Shown here: positions 1 to 6,643 of the stretch, piece after piece
How positions within the stretch are numbered: the first letter of the stretch is position 1
Layout: every line of letters starts with the position of its first letter
Source: Paracoccaceae bacterium
Lineage (GTDB): Bacteria; Pseudomonadota; Alphaproteobacteria; Rhodobacterales; Rhodobacteraceae
Length of the DNA: 8,044 bases
NCBI GenBank assembly: GCA_019090405.1
Contig: JAHRVZ010000333.1
Coordinates: forward strand, 1-8,044
Reading direction: 5' to 3'
Program-made: the position numbers and the translations under genes
The notes under the pieces: generated by a model
Told to the model about the DNA's origin: nothing
Seen by the model: the letters and a program-made list of their open reading frames with translations, nothing else
The model's database searches: none

Positions 1-498
1 AAACTGTTTGGGCTGGATCAGGTCTGGTGGTTGGTCAGCCCCGGTAATCTTTTGAAATCACAAGGACCAGCGCCCTTGGCGGATCGTATGGCGCACGCAC
101 GCACGGTGATGCAGCATCCAAGGGTGAAGGTAACGGATATCGAAGCGCGGTTAGGAACGCAGGCAACGGCGGATACGTTGGCGGTGCTATGCGAAATTTA
201 CCCCGGAGTGCGGTTTGTCTGGTTGATGGGGGCGGACAATCTGGCGCAATTGCATTTGTGGAAGGACTGGCGGTCGATCATGGACAGGGTGCCGGTGGGT
301 GTCTTGGCAAGACCCGGAGACCGGATTTCGGCGCGCACATCCCAGGCCGCGCAGATTTATCGTCAGTATCGAATTGATGGTACTGCAAGCCATAGCCTGG
401 CGCGGGCGGTGGCTCCGGCATGGTGTTTTGTGAATATGCCGATGGTTGATCATTCATCGACTGCGATCCGGGCGCAGGGAGATTGGAACGCTGATTGA
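1..498 (+). CDS. nadD: Nicotinate-nucleotide adenylyltransferase, C-terminal part (5' end outside window)
   Basis: The reading frame is open from base 1 and ends at the TGA at 496-498, giving 165 visible residues. NadD enzymes are usually about 200 residues, so some 30-40 N-terminal residues, including the nucleotide-binding GxFDPxHxGH motif, lie left of the window. The enzyme transfers AMP from ATP to nicotinate mononucleotide in cytoplasmic NAD synthesis. Visible family hallmarks are W-W-L-V-S-P-G-N-L-L-K near the left edge, the central W-L-M-G-A-D-N segment followed by L-W-K-D-W, and the C-terminal S-S-T-A-I-R motif, which matches the conserved (I)SST-x-IR phosphate-binding signature. The TTG at 31 lies in frame but falls inside the conserved core, so it is not the start. 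The gene is followed by a 103-base gap and then dacB on the same strand. Confidence 0.95.
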   Translation, partial: KLFGLDQVWWLVSPGNLLKSQGPAPLADRMAHARTVMQHPRVKVTDIEARLGTQATADTLAVLCEIYPGVRFVWLMGADNLAQLHLWKDWRSIMDRVPVGVLARPGDRISARTSQAAQIYRQYRIDGTASHSLARAVAPAWCFVNMPMVDHSSTAIRAQGDWNAD

Positions 499-601
499 CC
501 GCGCGGGAATTGGGCGGGGTTCCACATTGATCCCTGCCACAAACCGCAAAAAGCGATATTGCCGCGCTTGTTTAGAACGCCAAGCTGCGGTTAAGTGCGA
601 C

Positions 602-2095
602 ATGTTCAAGAATGTATCACGTCGGTTTGTTTTATCGGGTTTAGGGGCTGCCACAATTGCCGGCTCTGCGGTTGCGAATGCGCCAACATCGTCCCTACGG
701 CCGCAGATGCGCAACGGCAAACCAGCGGCGCGCGTTGATGCCGGGGCTGGCGCACTTATACAGGCAGCGGGACTAAGCGGCGCGGTTGCGTTTGCTGTGG
801 CTGATGCCAAATCCGGAGGTCTGCTTGAAGAGATCAATGGCACCAGGGCGTTACCTCCGGCAAGTGTGGCGAAAGCTCTGACAACGCTTTATGCGCTTGA
901 GGTTTTGGGCTCTGAATACCGGTTTACCACACGACTTATGACCACCGGGCAATTGCAGAACGGTATTTTGTCGGGCGACCTGATCCTTGTGGGTGGCGGT
1001 GATCCGACATTGACCACGGATAATCTGGCGTCGTTGGCGGCGGGGTTGAAATCAGCGGGCATTCGAGAAATTCGCGGCGCATTTCTGGTTTATGACGGCT
1101 TTTTACCACATGTTCACAGCATTGACGCACAGCAGCCGGATCAGTTGGGATACAGCCCTGCGGTGTCTGGAATCGCACTGAACTATAACCGGGTGCATTT
1201 TGAATGGAAGCGCGGCTCAAACGGGTATGGCGTGACTATGGATGCCCGAACAGAACGCTATCGACCAGAAGTCCAGATGGCCCGCATGAAAGTGGTGAAC
1301 AGGCGTGTGCCGGTTTATACCTATGCTGATCGAAATGGCGCGGATCAATGGACTGTCGCAAGTCAGGCGTTGGGGAACGGGGGCGCGCGCTGGTTGCCGG
1401 TGCGCAAGCCGGCCCTTTATGCCGGGGATGTGTTTCGCACGCTTGCGCGGACTCAGGGGATTGTGCTGCCGACAGCCAAAGTTGACCGATCTCTGGCCAA
1501 AGATGCGCAAACGGTGGTGCAGCATCACAGTAAGGCGCTGGGCCTTATCATCAAGGGGATGCTAAAATACTCAAACAACCTTACTGCGGAAATGGTTGGG
1601 ATGACGGCAAGTGCGGTGCAAAGTGGCAAACCGACCTCTCTGAAGGCATCCGCGGCACAGATGAGCCGATGGGCCGCTAAACGCTATGGCATGACGGGCA
1701 CAAAAATGGTCGATCATTCTGGGCTTGGCGATGCGTCGCGCATGACGCCTGAAGGGTTGGTTAACGCATTGGTGCAGGTGCGCAAGCGTGGCGTTCTAAA
1801 GCCATTGCTAAAGCCATTTGCCATGCGGGATGCAAACCGGCGTGTCATCAAATCGCATCCGATAAAGGTGGATGCCAAGACGGGCACGCTTAACTTTGTG
1901 TCTGGGTTGGCGGGCTTTATGACAGCCGCCGATGGTCGAGAACTTGCCTTTGCCATTTTCACAGCAGACACCGCGACCCGAGGCCGGATAAAGCGCGCAG
2001 ACCGCGAAGTGCCGCAGGGCGCACGGACATGGAATCGAAAATCCAAAGCCTTGCAGCAAGCCTTGATAGAACGCTGGGGTGCGCTTTACGGGTGA
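602..2095 (+). CDS. dacB: D-alanyl-D-alanine carboxypeptidase/endopeptidase, PBP4 type, with Tat signal
   Basis: This is a penicillin-binding protein 4 (peptidase family S13) of 497 residues, close to E. coli DacB (477). It removes terminal D-Ala from murein stem peptides and/or cuts D-Ala-meso-DAP cross-links in the periplasm. All three catalytic motifs are visible: S88-V-A-K91 (SxxK, nucleophile Ser88), S324-N-N326 (SxN) and K426-T-G428 (KTG). The long segment between SxxK and SxN is typical of the class C low-molecular-weight PBPs. The frame stays open upstream to 446, but ATG 602 is preferred. It places S-R-R-F-V-L at residues 6-11, a twin-arginine motif, directly before a short hydrophobic stretch and an A-V-A-N-A cleavage site near residue 27. 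The ribosome-binding site is weak. The DUF4336 gene starts 25 bases after the stop, which suggests one transcript. Confidence 0.93.
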   Translation: MFKNVSRRFVLSGLGAATIAGSAVANAPTSSLRPQMRNGKPAARVDAGAGALIQAAGLSGAVAFAVADAKSGGLLEEINGTRALPPASVAKALTTLYALEVLGSEYRFTTRLMTTGQLQNGILSGDLILVGGGDPTLTTDNLASLAAGLKSAGIREIRGAFLVYDGFLPHVHSIDAQQPDQLGYSPAVSGIALNYNRVHFEWKRGSNGYGVTMDARTERYRPEVQMARMKVVNRRVPVYTYADRNGADQWTVASQALGNGGARWLPVRKPALYAGDVFRTLARTQGIVLPTAKVDRSLAKDAQTVVQHHSKALGLIIKGMLKYSNNLTAEMVGMTASAVQSGKPTSLKASAAQMSRWAAKRYGMTGTKMVDHSGLGDASRMTPEGLVNALVQVRKRGVLKPLLKPFAMRDANRRVIKSHPIKVDAKTGTLNFVSGLAGFMTAADGRELAFAIFTADTATRGRIKRADREVPQGARTWNRKSKALQQALIERWGALYG

Positions 2096-2120
2096 AATTT
2101 ATAAGGATTGGTGTCTGGAT

Positions 2121-2846
2121 ATGACGGGTTATGAACCGCTGAATACGTTGAAACCGGTCGCGCAGGACATCTGGGTTGTCGACGGCCCGATGATCCGATT
2201 TTATGGGCTGCCATTTTCGACACGCGCCACAGTCATTCGCCAGAAGAACGGCGACATCTGGGTGCATTCGCCCACCAAGCTGGATGCCGGGCTGATTGGT
2301 GAACTCAACGGACTTGGCCCTGTACGTCATCTCATTGCACCAAACTGGATACACTATGCATACGTCAATGAATGGCAGAAGCAGTTTCCAGACGCGACAA
2401 GTTGGGCGGCTCCGGGTGTTAGAGAGCGGGCTGAAAGCAAAGGAATGAAAGTGCGGTTTGACCATGATCTGGGTGAAACCGCCGAAGCGCCCTGGCAGGG
2501 TGAAATCGAACAGCAGATTGTAAATGGCAGCGATATTCACCGAGAAGCAGTGTTTTTTCACCGCAGTTCGCAGACATTGATCCTGACGGATTTGATTGAG
2601 AACTTTGAGACCAAGAATTTGCCTTGGTGGATGCGGATGATTGCACGCCTTGCGGGAATTGTTGACCCGGATGGCAAGATGCCGATTGACATGCGCGGTA
2701 CGTTTCGGAATGGCAAAGATGAGTTGCGAAAAGCGGTCGATCTGATGATCGGCTGGGCGCCTGAGCGGATTATTGTAGCGCATGGTCGCTGGTATGCATC
2801 CAGTGGCGTGGACGAGCTGAAGCGCGCATTTCGGTTCGTGCTTTAG
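2121..2846 (+). CDS. DUF4336 family protein (metallo-beta-lactamase-like, function unknown)
   Basis: The protein has 241 residues. I recognise it as DUF4336 (PF14234) from its overall pattern: an N-terminal P-V-A-Q-D-I-W-V-V-D-G-P, then W-V-H49-S-P, G-P-V-R-H-L-I-A-P-N-W-I-H78, a T-L-I-L-T-D157-L segment, and I-V-A-H221-G near the C-terminus. The order of these His/Asp positions and alternating strands recalls a degenerate metallo-beta-lactamase fold, but the full HxHxDH motif is absent, so metal binding and catalysis are only possible, not shown. No signal peptide or membrane segment is visible, so it is probably cytoplasmic. ATG 2121 is chosen because it matches the family's N-terminus; AAGGA at 2103-2107 lies 13 bases upstream, somewhat far for a ribosome-binding site. 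The in-frame GTG at 2079 would overlap dacB and add a sequence not expected in the family. Cotranscription with dacB is likely. Confidence 0.88.
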   Translation: MTGYEPLNTLKPVAQDIWVVDGPMIRFYGLPFSTRATVIRQKNGDIWVHSPTKLDAGLIGELNGLGPVRHLIAPNWIHYAYVNEWQKQFPDATSWAAPGVRERAESKGMKVRFDHDLGETAEAPWQGEIEQQIVNGSDIHREAVFFHRSSQTLILTDLIENFETKNLPWWMRMIARLAGIVDPDGKMPIDMRGTFRNGKDELRKAVDLMIGWAPERIIVAHGRWYASSGVDELKRAFRFVL

Positions 2847-2861
2847 CGCTGATTGCCCAGG

Positions 2862-2874
2862 CACCGTTACGGTG
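2862..2874 (+). other. Small nested hairpin after the DUF4336 gene
   Basis: CACCG (2862-2866) pairs with CGGTG (2870-2874) around a TTA loop. It is enclosed by a second pairing of GCGCT (2846-2850, beginning at the last base of the stop codon) with AGCGC (2880-2884). No T-run follows, so a simple intrinsic terminator is not supported. It could protect the 3' end of the dacB-DUF4336 transcript. Confidence 0.35.
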
Positions 2875-2919
2875 GTGTGAGCGCAGATTAACCCTTGATT
2901 GATACCCCCTTGGCCACGT

Positions 2920-2940
2920 CCGGGCGCGTCCCGGTTTTGT
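2920..2940 (+). terminator. Possible intrinsic terminator upstream of the beta-helix gene
   Basis: CCGGG (2920-2924) and CCCGG (2930-2934) form a perfect five-pair all-GC stem with a CGCGT loop, followed at once by TTTTGT. The stem is short and the T-run has only four bases, but the arrangement is terminator-like. It lies 74 bases after the DUF4336 stop and 78 bases before the start at 3019. It would separate the dacB-DUF4336 transcript from the beta-helix gene, or act in that gene's leader if a promoter lies upstream. Confidence 0.45.
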
Positions 2941-3018
2941 GGGAAATCAGGAAAATTGCGGCCATTCGTATGTGCGGTTGTGCGTGCAGGTGGCCTGATC
3001 TGGGAAAAGGGATACGAT

Positions 3019-5304
3019 ATGAACAAGACAATCACCGATGGCGTGCTGCTGATGCCACCAGAGTTCGAAGCAGGCCTGGACGTTTGGTCAAGCGGCGATG
3101 GGACACCGGGATCTGATACATATGACACTGAGGAATTTGCGGCATATGTTCCATCGGATCAGGATTTCGGTGGATGTCTGGAATTGCTAAAAACCGAATC
3201 TGTACAACAGCTGCGGTATATGGGTGAAACTCCGTTGCTACCGGGATGTTATTTGCAGATCAAAGCTAAAATCAAAGCGATCAGTGGTAATCTTCCGGCA
3301 GTACGAATTGCGGGCTGGGCCGGAGGGGCCGGAGGCTCTCATGTGGACGGGGCGATCGAAGTCGGGCCGACCACCACGCTTGCCAGTTATGGCGATGTTG
3401 TCGAAGTATCCGCAATTGTCGGGACCGGTTTGCGCAATGGTGTTGATATGGTCTGGGGTGGTGCCGCCTTGTACGGGCATTTCGGGTTGGACCTGACCGG
3501 ATCAACCGGTGGTGTTGTGCGCATAGACGACATTGAAATCGTCGATATCACCAGCGCCTTTCTACGCGATATGATGAGCATGGTGGACGTGCGTGATTAT
3601 GGTGCAGTCGGGGACGGTATTACCGATGATTCCGCCGCGTTTGATGCGGCAGATGATGCTGCAAACGGGCGCGAGGTTCTGGTGTCCGGTGGCACGTACT
3701 ATCTGGGCGAAAGCGTCACGTTCAATTCGGTGGTTCGGTTCGAAGGCACAGTGATCATGCCGACCGACAAAATGCTGATTTTGACCAAGAATTTTGATTT
3801 GCCGATCTATATTCAGGCCTTTGGCAACGAAGAGCTTGCATTCAAAAAGGCGTTTCAGGCGTTGTTGAACAATGCAGATCATGATTCGCTGGACATGTGT
3901 GGGCGCAAGATCACAATTTCCGAACCTCTGGATGTGTTCGCCGCAATTCCGAACAAATCCAGCTATGCAACCCGGCGCGTGATCCGCAATGGCCAGATCG
4001 AGGCAAGCGGAACAACTGCATGGGACACAGAAGTCACCACTTCGAATGCGACCTATGTCGCAAGCGACAGTCGCACGCTAAGCAATGTGAGCAATGTCGC
4101 CAATATTCCGGTTGGCTCGCTGGTTGAAGGCAATGGTGTCGGACGTGAGATCTATGTGCGTTCCATAGATGTCGGAGCTGGTAAAATCACCCTGAACGCA
4201 CCGCTTTTTGACGCCGAAGGAACCCAGAACTTTACCTTTCGAAGGTTCAAATATCTGATTGATTTCAGCGGCATGAGTTCTCTTTCCAAGTTCACTCTGT
4301 CCGAAATCGAGTTTCAGTGCAACAGTGTCTGCAGCGGCATCATGTTGGCCCCCAATGGTTTGATCTTTCATGTAAAAGACTGCTTTTTCACGCGTCCGAA
4401 AGACCGTGGAATAACGTCCTCTGGGGACGGGTGTCAGGGCATGCTAATCGACCGGTGCCAGTTTCTGACATCCGAAGATTCGTTGGACGTGTCGGATCGA
4501 AGCTCGATTGCCATCAATACGAATGCCAATGATGTTAAACTACGCAACAACAGGGCGACCAAATTCTATCATTTCGCGGTATTGGGTGGGGCCAACAGTG
4601 TTGTTATGGGCAACCATTTCTTTCAGGGCGACAGCGTGTCGGGCGGCGTACGTTCGGCGGGGTTGGTTCTGGCTGACGAACATACAAGCACAGTCGTGAA
4701 CAGTAACTACATTGATAATTGCTTTATCGAGTGGACCAATGAACGCGATTCCACACCGGATTTTAGCACTGGATATTCCTTTAGCGCCCTTAGCATCGGC
4801 GATAATGTTTTTCTGTCTGGCGATGTCGCTTCTTGGTTCAGCTATATCGTTGTCAAACCTCACGGTTCAGGGCATTTTCTGAACGGGGTTAGCATCACCG
4901 GCAACAAATTCCGCAGCCTGAATGGAACAATTGACCGTGTGGAAAGGGTGGATACCAGTTTTGCAGATCTCGATTTCAGCCGAACTAAAAACGTTTTGTT
5001 TAACGGGAATTCGTTTCATGCAATCAGCAAACAGGTGACCAACCCGTTGCGAATCAAACATACACAGTCCAGCAACGCGACGACCTGGACGATTGATACC
5101 GACGATGAATTGCCGTTCGGCGGACGGGTGCGCGGTGTGGATTCGGTTGTTGCAACGGACAATATCCGCAACGCGTCATCGGTAAACAAATTCAGCATGC
5201 CCATTACGCATGCCGAGCAGGGTGCGAACCTGGATCAGGCGACATTGGTCTGGGAAGAAGCGATGCGTGGTGACGTCACCGTGGTGGTCCGTATTGATGA
5301 ATAG
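3019..5304 (+). CDS. Right-handed beta-helix protein (pectate-lyase_3 / GH28-related); candidate tail fibre of a gene transfer agent
   Basis: The protein has 761 residues, and a family of similar length and sequence is common in Rhodobacteraceae, usually annotated as GH28-related. Residues 1-188 form a beta-rich N-terminal region that ends in V-V-R-I-D-D-I-E-I-V-D, like the last strand of a jelly-roll sugar-binding module. The pectate-lyase_3 signature V-D-V-R-D-Y-G-A-V-G-D-G-I-T-D-D starts at residue 189. Rungs of a beta-helix follow, most clearly at about residues 505-670, where turns such as M-G-N-H-F, T-G-N-K-F and N-G-N-S-F recur. The last 60 or so residues look like a separate C-terminal cap. 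There is no signal peptide, no membrane segment and no clear GH28 catalytic set, which fits an intracellularly assembled fibre or spike better than a secreted enzyme. ATG 3019 follows a purine-rich GGAAAAGGGA at 3003-3012. In-frame starts from 2899 (TTG) have no family support. The assignment to a GTA is inference. Confidence 0.82.
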   Translation: MNKTITDGVLLMPPEFEAGLDVWSSGDGTPGSDTYDTEEFAAYVPSDQDFGGCLELLKTESVQQLRYMGETPLLPGCYLQIKAKIKAISGNLPAVRIAGWAGGAGGSHVDGAIEVGPTTTLASYGDVVEVSAIVGTGLRNGVDMVWGGAALYGHFGLDLTGSTGGVVRIDDIEIVDITSAFLRDMMSMVDVRDYGAVGDGITDDSAAFDAADDAANGREVLVSGGTYYLGESVTFNSVVRFEGTVIMPTDKMLILTKNFDLPIYIQAFGNEELAFKKAFQALLNNADHDSLDMCGRKITISEPLDVFAAIPNKSSYATRRVIRNGQIEASGTTAWDTEVTTSNATYVASDSRTLSNVSNVANIPVGSLVEGNGVGREIYVRSIDVGAGKITLNAPLFDAEGTQNFTFRRFKYLIDFSGMSSLSKFTLSEIEFQCNSVCSGIMLAPNGLIFHVKDCFFTRPKDRGITSSGDGCQGMLIDRCQFLTSEDSLDVSDRSSIAINTNANDVKLRNNRATKFYHFAVLGGANSVVMGNHFFQGDSVSGGVRSAGLVLADEHTSTVVNSNYIDNCFIEWTNERDSTPDFSTGYSFSALSIGDNVFLSGDVASWFSYIVVKPHGSGHFLNGVSITGNKFRSLNGTIDRVERVDTSFADLDFSRTKNVLFNGNSFHAISKQVTNPLRIKHTQSSNATTWTIDTDDELPFGGRVRGVDSVVATDNIRNASSVNKFSMPITHAEQGANLDQATLVWEEAMRGDVTVVVRIDE

Positions 5305-5330
5305 GTTGGCGGGTCTTTAACCCGTCAGCC
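5304..5330. terminator. Bidirectional hairpin between convergent genes
   Basis: Bases 5304-5314 pair with 5320-5330 over 11 consecutive positions (two of them G-U type) around a five-base loop CTTTA. The hairpin begins at the last base of the beta-helix gene's stop codon, and the stop codon of the HugZ-like gene (5317-5319, minus strand) sits in its loop. Neither side carries a strong T-run, so this is terminator-like by position and stem strength rather than a textbook intrinsic terminator. Confidence 0.6.
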
Positions 5331-5802
5331 CCATATCCGCCGGGTTTAGTGTAAATGCTTTGCCGAACCCGGCGTTCAGATGACCCGTGTTGACGTTGAA
5401 CAACACAAACGAAAAGTCGGTCAAACCAAGATAAAGTTTGGCCTTTGGATGGTCGCGCAGATAATGCGCGGCCATGTCTTTGAACAGGCCCGAATGATGC
5501 GGAACAAATGTCGCTGTGGCCTGCAACGACAGGCGCGGATGAGACAGCGGATCGCCTTTGTTTCCGGGCTCTCCGATCAACACGGAACAGACGGGATTAT
5601 CCTGTAATGCCCTTGTGTGCATAGCAAGCTCTGACACAAGTGTCAGGGCTTGCCCGCTTGCCGACTGTCCAAATGCAATACGCGTGACAAGGGGCGAACC
5701 ATCCGACAAAACCACAGCAAGAGCGGCAAACCGGGCATTGCATAACAGGGATTGCGCAAGATCACGTGCGGTGTTGTTTGTCGGTTGGATGGGGTTTTTC
5801 AT
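5317..5802 (-). CDS. HugZ-like pyridoxamine 5'-phosphate oxidase-related FMN-binding protein
   Basis: This is a single-domain split-barrel protein of 161 residues. Visible family features are A-R-D-L-A-Q-S-L-L near the N-terminus, the A-A-L-A-V-V strand followed by P-L-V-T-R-I-A-F, L-V-S-E-L-A-M-H-T-R-A-L (the flavin-phosphate side of the barrel), V-C-S-V-L-I-G-E-P, D-P-L-S-H-P-R-L, and H-P-K-A-K-L-Y-L-G-L-T-D-F-S-F, followed by L-N-A-G-F-G-K-A-F. The last two segments are typical of the HugZ branch, whose characterised members bind or degrade haem. The protein lacks the additional C-terminal haem-binding domain of longer HugZ proteins, so an FMN-linked oxidoreductase or haem-related role remains open. 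It is likely cytoplasmic. ATG at 5802 has only a weak ribosome-binding site. The upstream gene on the same strand ends 39 bases away, suggesting cotranscription. Confidence 0.85.
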   Translation of the reverse strand: MKNPIQPTNNTARDLAQSLLCNARFAALAVVLSDGSPLVTRIAFGQSASGQALTLVSELAMHTRALQDNPVCSVLIGEPGNKGDPLSHPRLSLQATATFVPHHSGLFKDMAAHYLRDHPKAKLYLGLTDFSFVLFNVNTGHLNAGFGKAFTLNPADMGLTG

Positions 5803-5841
5803 TGCGGCAACTTATGACGCTAAGATCAATGCTTCAACCCG

Positions 5842-6525
5842 CTAGAATTTTCTCCAAAGGGCAAGTTTAAGCCCGGTGCGAGGCGTTCCAAAAGATCGCT
5901 GTTGAATCCCGATAACCCATGTCGATTTGCCTTTGCGTGGGATTATCAGCGATGGAGTCAATTTCCATATCAGCGGCAGATTTTGCGCAACTGCAGTCTC
6001 GATTTGCAGCATGGGCCGGATACGGTCGGGCGATGACAATCCAAGGGCGGCGTCAACTTTGAGCAGTGGCCCTGAACGCCCTTCTATGTGTTCGATTGCA
6101 GTATCCACAGCCAGCCAGCCCGGACCAAACCAGTTGTTGAACCCATGACCCCATGACAGGCCCATCCGGTACATCGGATCCCAGGTTGCACCTTTGTGGT
6201 GCCCCCCAATTGCCAGCTCAAATGCAAATTTGCTTTGTCTTTCAGATGCTGAAATAGGCAGGCGCATGAACAATAAGGTATGGCCGCCAAGATCGGGTTG
6301 TTCATAAACATCAATCCCCATGGTTAACCACGATGTCAGCCCGTAATCCGCATAAATACTGGTGTCATACTCAACAAGAGGCAGGGCCGGGTATATCTGA
6401 GGGGTTACATACATGGTGGAACTAAATGCAAAAAACCCTTTGCCCTTGTCGCGCAGCCACGCGCCAGCCCGTGCTGGTTGCGATGCAATCAGACAAAACA
6501 CACAGGCGAGGACGATCCAACGCAT
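5842..6525 (-). CDS. Exported probable outer-membrane beta-barrel protein, function unknown
   Basis: The protein has 227 residues. It starts with M-R-W-I-V-L-A-C-V-F-C-L-I-A-S and a signal-peptidase I type site A-R-A before G-A-W near residue 20. The mature part has no hydrophobic helices. It shows alternating strands rich in aromatic residues and glycine, including the segment Y-G-L-T-S-W-L-T-M-G, which resembles strand-turn-strand units of outer-membrane channels such as the phenol MetA-type barrels. It ends in W-R-K-F with a C-terminal phenylalanine, as many barrels do. ATG 6525 is chosen over the adjacent TTG 6528 because AAGGAG (complement of 6531-6536) lies five bases before the ATG but only two before the TTG. 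I do not recognise a characterised homologue. It is probably the first gene of a two-gene unit with the HugZ-like gene. Confidence 0.75.
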   Translation of the reverse strand: MRWIVLACVFCLIASQPARAGAWLRDKGKGFFAFSSTMYVTPQIYPALPLVEYDTSIYADYGLTSWLTMGIDVYEQPDLGGHTLLFMRLPISASERQSKFAFELAIGGHHKGATWDPMYRMGLSWGHGFNNWFGPGWLAVDTAIEHIEGRSGPLLKVDAALGLSSPDRIRPMLQIETAVAQNLPLIWKLTPSLIIPRKGKSTWVIGIQQRSFGTPRTGLKLALWRKF

Positions 6526-6558
6526 CAAGGCTCCTTTGCCCGGATCATCGGATCACAT

Positions 6559-6596
6559 GGTTAACCAAAGGTTACCCTTGGGATTAAGCCGGTAAC
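6559..6596. repeat. Three GGT(T)AAC-like boxes upstream of the exported-protein gene
   Basis: GGTTAACC (6559-6566), GGTTACC (6570-6576) and GGTAAC (6591-6596) begin 11 and 21 bases apart, close to one and two turns of the helix. The first is a perfect palindrome. They lie 34-71 bases upstream of the start at 6525, where a regulator could contact the minus-strand promoter. No known regulator is assigned. Confidence 0.3.
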
Positions 6597-6622
6597 AAGT
6601 TGTGGATTTCGCAGTTTTTAGT

Positions 6623-6643
6623 GGTCAGTAAAATTATCTGACC
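6623..6643. repeat. Inverted repeat in the divergent spacer
   Basis: GGTCAG (6623-6628) and CTGACC (6638-6643) are perfect inverted copies separated by nine A/T bases. The right arm overlaps the FNR/CRP-like site. It may be an operator; as a hairpin it would have a weak six-pair stem. Confidence 0.4.

Noticed and set aside
446..601. Extended start for dacB overlapping nadD
   Set aside because: The 52 extra residues are not signal-like and would bury the twin-arginine signal, which fits a start at 602.
499..601. Possible promoter for dacB (TTGATC at 527 with GATATT at 555)
   Set aside because: The spacer would be 22 bases, too long for a sigma-70 type promoter; no better pair was found.
443..1720. 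The residues M-V-D-H-S occur both at the NadD C-terminus and in DacB, with similar DNA
   Set aside because: Each belongs to a conserved family motif (SSTxIR region in NadD; near the KxVDHSGL region in PBP4), so this is coincidence rather than a repeat.
1959..3128. A 389-codon minus-strand ORF across dacB, the DUF4336 gene and the start of the beta-helix gene
   Set aside because: It is antisense to three well-supported genes, low in family resemblance, and has no coding context of its own.
3019..5304. Secreted pectinase or polygalacturonase
   Set aside because: There is no signal peptide and no recognisable GH28 catalytic set; family annotation alone does not support plant-polymer degradation.
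6319..6568. The 12-base word CATGGTTAACCA occurs twice (6319-6330 and 6557-6568)
   Set aside because: A window of this size is expected to hold about two repeated 12-mers by chance, and one copy lies inside coding sequence.
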